Positions 7,801-9,857 of a stretch of 9,857 nt of DNA are shown here, in pieces. The stretch is taken from contig JAADHG010000052.1 in the NCBI GenBank assembly GCA_013151975.1, positions 1 through 9,857 on the forward strand, in the 5' to 3' direction. The notes beneath the pieces were generated by a model, which searched no databases, was not told the origin of the DNA, and saw nothing but the letters and a program-made list of their open reading frames with translations. Every line of letters begins with the position of its first letter. The stretch's first letter is position 1. Origin of the DNA: Chlorobiota bacterium (GTDB lineage Bacteria; Bacteroidota; Bacteroidia; Flavobacteriales; Flavobacteriaceae). The position numbers and the translations under genes are program-made.

Positions 7801-8489
7801 AAATTAACTGTATTATTATTGATGACGAACCGTCTTCACAAGTTGTACTAAAGGCATTTATTGCCGATGTTAATTTTTTAGAATTAGTAGGCGTTTGTAA
7901 CAATGCTATTGAAGCAGCTGAAATTCTAAACAAAAACAATACTATAACCCTTTTGTTTTTAGATATAAACATGCCTAAAATTTCAGGGCTCAGTTTTTAC
8001 AAATCATTACAAAATCCTCCAGATGTTATTTTTACCACAGCCTATTCTGAATATGCCTTAGAAGGTTTTGAGGTAAATGCTATAGATTATTTGCTTAAAC
8101 CGTTTTCGTTCGAACGCTTTTTTAAAGCAGTAAACAAGGTTTTAGATAAACAATCACAAGAAAACCAAACTCCTGAAGATGATTTTATTTTAATTAAATC
8201 AAACAAAGTATTACATAAAATTGCACCAAACGATATCTTTTTTGTCGAAGCTTTTGGCGATTATGTAAAAGTGCATTTAGAGCATCATTATATTATGACC
8301 AATAGTACATTTACTAATATTTTAAAATTACTCTCTAAACAATTTGTACGCACACATAAATCGTATGCTATAAATTTAAAAAAAATGAATAGTTTAGCAG
8401 GAAATCAAATTACAATTGGTGATAATACTGTACCTATTGGACAAACCTATAAGGCTGACTTTTTAAAGTCTTTTAATAAAACACTATAA
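7797..8489 (+). CDS. LytTR-family response regulator
   Basis: A 230-residue regulator of the LytR/AlgR type, partner of the kinase directly upstream. The receiver domain (about 1-118) has the acidic pocket Asp9-Asp10-Glu11, the phosphoacceptor Asp56 in Leu-Phe-Leu-Asp-Ile-Asn-Met-Pro, Thr80 and the conserved Lys101-Pro102. The LytTR DNA-binding domain (about 129-230) shows Val-Glu-Ala-Phe-Gly-Asp-Tyr-Val-Lys-Val (150-159), Phe-Val-Arg-Thr-His-Lys-Ser-Tyr (183-190) and Val-Pro-Ile-Gly-Gln-Thr-Tyr (212-218), all typical of the family. Everything needed for phosphorylation and DNA binding is present. The start codon overlaps the kinase stop (ATGA), so the two are translationally coupled. The adjacent DoxX gene and the lipoprotein gene are the first targets to suspect, but no binding site is visible. 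Confidence 0.93.
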   Translation: MKINCIIIDDEPSSQVVLKAFIADVNFLELVGVCNNAIEAAEILNKNNTITLLFLDINMPKISGLSFYKSLQNPPDVIFTTAYSEYALEGFEVNAIDYLLKPFSFERFFKAVNKVLDKQSQENQTPEDDFILIKSNKVLHKIAPNDIFFVEAFGDYVKVHLEHHYIMTNSTFTNILKLLSKQFVRTHKSYAINLKKMNSLAGNQITIGDNTVPIGQTYKADFLKSFNKTL

Positions 8490-8490
8490 T

Positions 8491-8865
8491 ATGAACCGTA
8501 ATTCTACACATTTAGCACTCGCCATATTGCGCATTGGCTTTTCTGGCTTATTATTAACACATGGCATTCCAAAAATTGGAAAACTATTTGCCGATACTAT
8601 AGAATTTCCAGATCCTATTGGTTTAGGTGTAACATTATCTTTAATCTTGGTATTAATTGCCGAAGTTGTTGGACCACTATTTGTAATAATTGGGTATAAA
8701 ACCAAACTTGCTACTATACCAACCATTATAATGATGACTGTCGCCGTATGTGTCGTGCATTTAAGCGACCCTATTGGCACAAAGGAAAAAGCCTTGTTAT
8801 ATCTTATTGGTTTTATTGTTATTTATTTGGCTGGTCCTGGGAAGTATTCCATAGACAAAAGATAA
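8491..8865 (+). CDS. DoxX-family membrane protein
   Basis: A 124-residue membrane protein with four hydrophobic segments at about 8-27, 45-68, 73-93 and 101-117. This length and layout, with His24-Gly25 after the first helix, Glu58 within the second and His90 at the end of the third, fits DoxX/DoxD-like proteins, a family of small quinone- or redox-linked inner-membrane proteins whose exact role is mostly unsettled. It begins one base after the response-regulator stop, so it is the last gene of the four-gene operon and is probably made under the same control. An antisense reading frame across 8484-8780 was considered and dismissed as a shadow of this gene. Function beyond the family name is inference. 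Confidence 0.85.
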   Translation: MNRNSTHLALAILRIGFSGLLLTHGIPKIGKLFADTIEFPDPIGLGVTLSLILVLIAEVVGPLFVIIGYKTKLATIPTIIMMTVAVCVVHLSDPIGTKEKALLYLIGFIVIYLAGPGKYSIDKR

Positions 8866-8949
8866 TAGTTATAGTGTAAAGCACAAAGTGTACTAAGGTA
8901 ATTTTTAGTTGTGTCTTTTTGGAGTTACGCTTATCGGTTTGTGTAAGAT

Positions 8950-9005
8950 TTCGTTGCGTTGGTTTAGCGACTAATTTAGTAAAAAATACTAACCAATGGA
9001 ATGAA
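8950..9005 (+). repeat. Long imperfect hairpin with G-U pairs
   Basis: Bases 8950-8967 pair with 8989-9005: sixteen pairs with one bulged T (8963), one G-G mismatch (8956/8999) and two G-T wobbles (8958/8997 and 8953/9002), around a 21-base loop. The wobbles pair as G-U only in RNA copied as the plus strand, so a plus-strand transcript or single strand is the likely structured form. An alternative hairpin, TTAGTA (8976-8981) with TACTAA (8987-8992), shares the right arm and excludes the base of the long one. Confidence 0.6.
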
Positions 9006-9011
9006 TGCGAG

Positions 9012-9031
9012 GATTTTCCGAAAGGAAAATC
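9012..9031 (+). repeat. Perfect 8-bp hairpin with GAAA loop
   Basis: GATTTTCC at 9012-9019 and GGAAAATC at 9024-9031 are exact reverse complements around a GAAA tetraloop, a stable GNRA-type loop if transcribed as the plus strand. It starts six bases after the long hairpin, so both probably belong to one element. No T-run follows. Confidence 0.7.
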
Positions 9032-9065
9032 AGCAGCAATGAATTATACCAGTTGTTGGGCATAG

Positions 9066-9857
9066 TTATTTGTTTATGCTATTGGCTATTTTGTTCAATT
9101 CTTTAATATCAACTTTGATTCCAAAAATTCGTTCTAAATCTTTTATTTGATTTTCCAAAGTTGGTGATTTTTGAAATAAGTCCCACAGATTTGTTATTCC
9201 CTTATATCGATTTAGTGCCTTTCTTTCTTTAAAATACTCAATAACTTTACCAATTCCTTTTGCTCCTAATTTCGTAAAGTTTAAGACACCAACAAAATCG
9301 TCAATGCTTCCCGAATCAACAACGTTTTCAATAGAATCTATGATTTTTGATTCTTTACCTAAATCCCAGAAATGAAACATTAGTCTGTTAGTATTGATTT
9401 TATTTTTTCTGCTAAACGCCTCCCAAAACTCAGTATATTCTTTGTTAATAGCGAATTGCTCTTTTAGGTTTTTAGCTTCTGAAATATTCTTTTCATAATT
9501 TAAGAATGATTGCCTTAATTTTTGATAATCATTTCTTAATTGTAATAGTTTGTCAGGTATATCATCAATTGTATTACATTGAGAAAGAAGAATTGGAACT
9601 AAAGGCGGAATAGGAATTTTTCTATAACCAGTGAAGTTGACTAATTCTTCAATTTTAATATTATGTAGTTTTTTTAAAGTTTCAATTGTAAATTTTGAAA
9701 TGCCTAGCCCTTTATTAATATCTAATTGTGCTTTTAATCCAGTTAGTGACAAAATAGTCTGGAAATTAGAATTTGGAAGCGTCTTATAAATACCAGTTAG
9801 TAAATCTTTGGGTGTGGTGGTTGTTTCAAAAACTATAAATCTTTTAGAATCAGGATT
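9066..9857 (-). CDS. Unknown protein, C-terminal part, runs out of the window
   Basis: The frame is open from the stop at 9066-9068 to the right edge, giving at least 263 residues; the true start lies beyond 9857. The codon at 9750-9752 is TTG inside the frame and not a convincing start, since in-frame coding continues upstream (Phe-Ile-Val-Phe-Glu-Thr-Thr-Thr-Thr-Pro-Lys-Asp-Leu-Leu). I do not recognise the family. The protein is helical and charged, with no signal peptide, membrane segment or enzyme motif in the visible part. A coiled-coil-like stretch rich in Lys, Glu, Asn and Leu lies in the middle (about 90-140 of the visible part), followed by further helices to the C-terminus. It is convergent to the DoxX operon and its stop sits 4-5 bases from the end of the structured element. 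I infer an accessory gene in a variable region; a defence or toxin role would be guesswork. Confidence 0.6.
   Translation of the reverse strand, partial: NPDSKRFIVFETTTTPKDLLTGIYKTLPNSNFQTILSLTGLKAQLDINKGLGISKFTIETLKKLHNIKIEELVNFTGYRKIPIPPLVPILLSQCNTIDDIPDKLLQLRNDYQKLRQSFLNYEKNISEAKNLKEQFAINKEYTEFWEAFSRKNKINTNRLMFHFWDLGKESKIIDSIENVVDSGSIDDFVGVLNFTKLGAKGIGKVIEYFKERKALNRYKGITNLWDLFQKSPTLENQIKDLERIFGIKVDIKELNKIANSINK

Larger units (their letters stand above)
8866..9065. other. 200-base non-coding gap with structured, repeat-like content
   Basis: The gap lies between two converging genes and holds no convincing reading frame. The first 80 bases (to about 8945) are plain and AT-rich. The rest holds the hairpins listed separately and ends in a motif GTTGTTGGGC (9052-9061), four bases before the stop of the minus-strand gene. 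The second half is less AT-rich than the surrounding DNA. Neither hairpin is followed by a T-run on either strand, so intrinsic termination does not explain them. Confidence 0.6.

Noticed and set aside
8484..8780. Antisense reading frame opposite the DoxX gene
   Set aside because: It mirrors the strongly supported DoxX frame, has no promoter match and its protein shows no family features.
8940..9062. Integron attC site
   Set aside because: GTTGGGC at 9055-9061 fits the GTTRRRY core, but no RYYYAAC partner is found at the other end and no integrase is visible. A single 7-base match is weak.
9750..9752. TTG as start codon of the minus-strand gene
   Set aside because: The frame stays open with protein-like sequence to the window edge, so the gene very probably begins beyond 9857.

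Overview
The window looks like chromosomal DNA from a marine-type member of the Flavobacteriaceae (Bacteroidota). The grounds are a strongly AT-rich composition, a protein repertoire typical of that family (a peptidase joined to an outer-membrane barrel, a single-chain alpha/beta 2-oxoacid dehydrogenase E1, a LytS/LytTR pair in a lipoprotein operon), upstream sites that fit the Bacteroidota promoter pattern TTG-N(19-23)-TAnnTTTG, and the absence of clear Shine-Dalgarno sequences. No RNA gene, CRISPR array or insertion sequence is visible.

Left part (1-4313). The window opens inside a gene whose visible part is the C-terminal end of an M1-type (gluzincin) peptidase followed by an outer-membrane beta-barrel. 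After a 175-base AT-rich gap with a good promoter comes a fused thiamine-diphosphate (TPP) dependent 2-oxoacid dehydrogenase E1 (alpha then beta). Its frame is broken by one extra A in an AAA run at 2470-2472, inside the TPP/metal-binding motif. Removing one A would restore a single protein of 803 residues. The gene is therefore either a recent pseudogene, a sequencing error, or now two overlapping reading frames.

Middle part (4401-8865). A stand-alone 533-residue SAM-dependent methyltransferase carries two copies of a winged-helix-like segment in front of the catalytic domain. It is followed by a tight four-gene operon: small lipoprotein, LytS-type four-TM sensor histidine kinase, LytTR response regulator and a DoxX-type membrane protein. 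The first three genes overlap and the fourth starts one base after the third ends, so the group is probably co-transcribed and translationally coupled. A signalling unit of the cell envelope is the natural reading.

Right part (8866-9857). About 200 non-coding bases hold a strongly structured segment: a long imperfect hairpin with G-U pairs, an overlapping alternative hairpin, then a perfect 8-bp stem with a GAAA loop. The segment ends 4-5 bases from the stop codon of a convergent gene of unknown function that runs out of the window. The layout resembles a boundary between core genome and a variable, cassette-like region.

The most noteworthy points are the frameshift and unusual metal-site residues of the E1, the internally duplicated methyltransferase, the lipoprotein-LytS-LytTR-DoxX operon, and the structured element at the right boundary.
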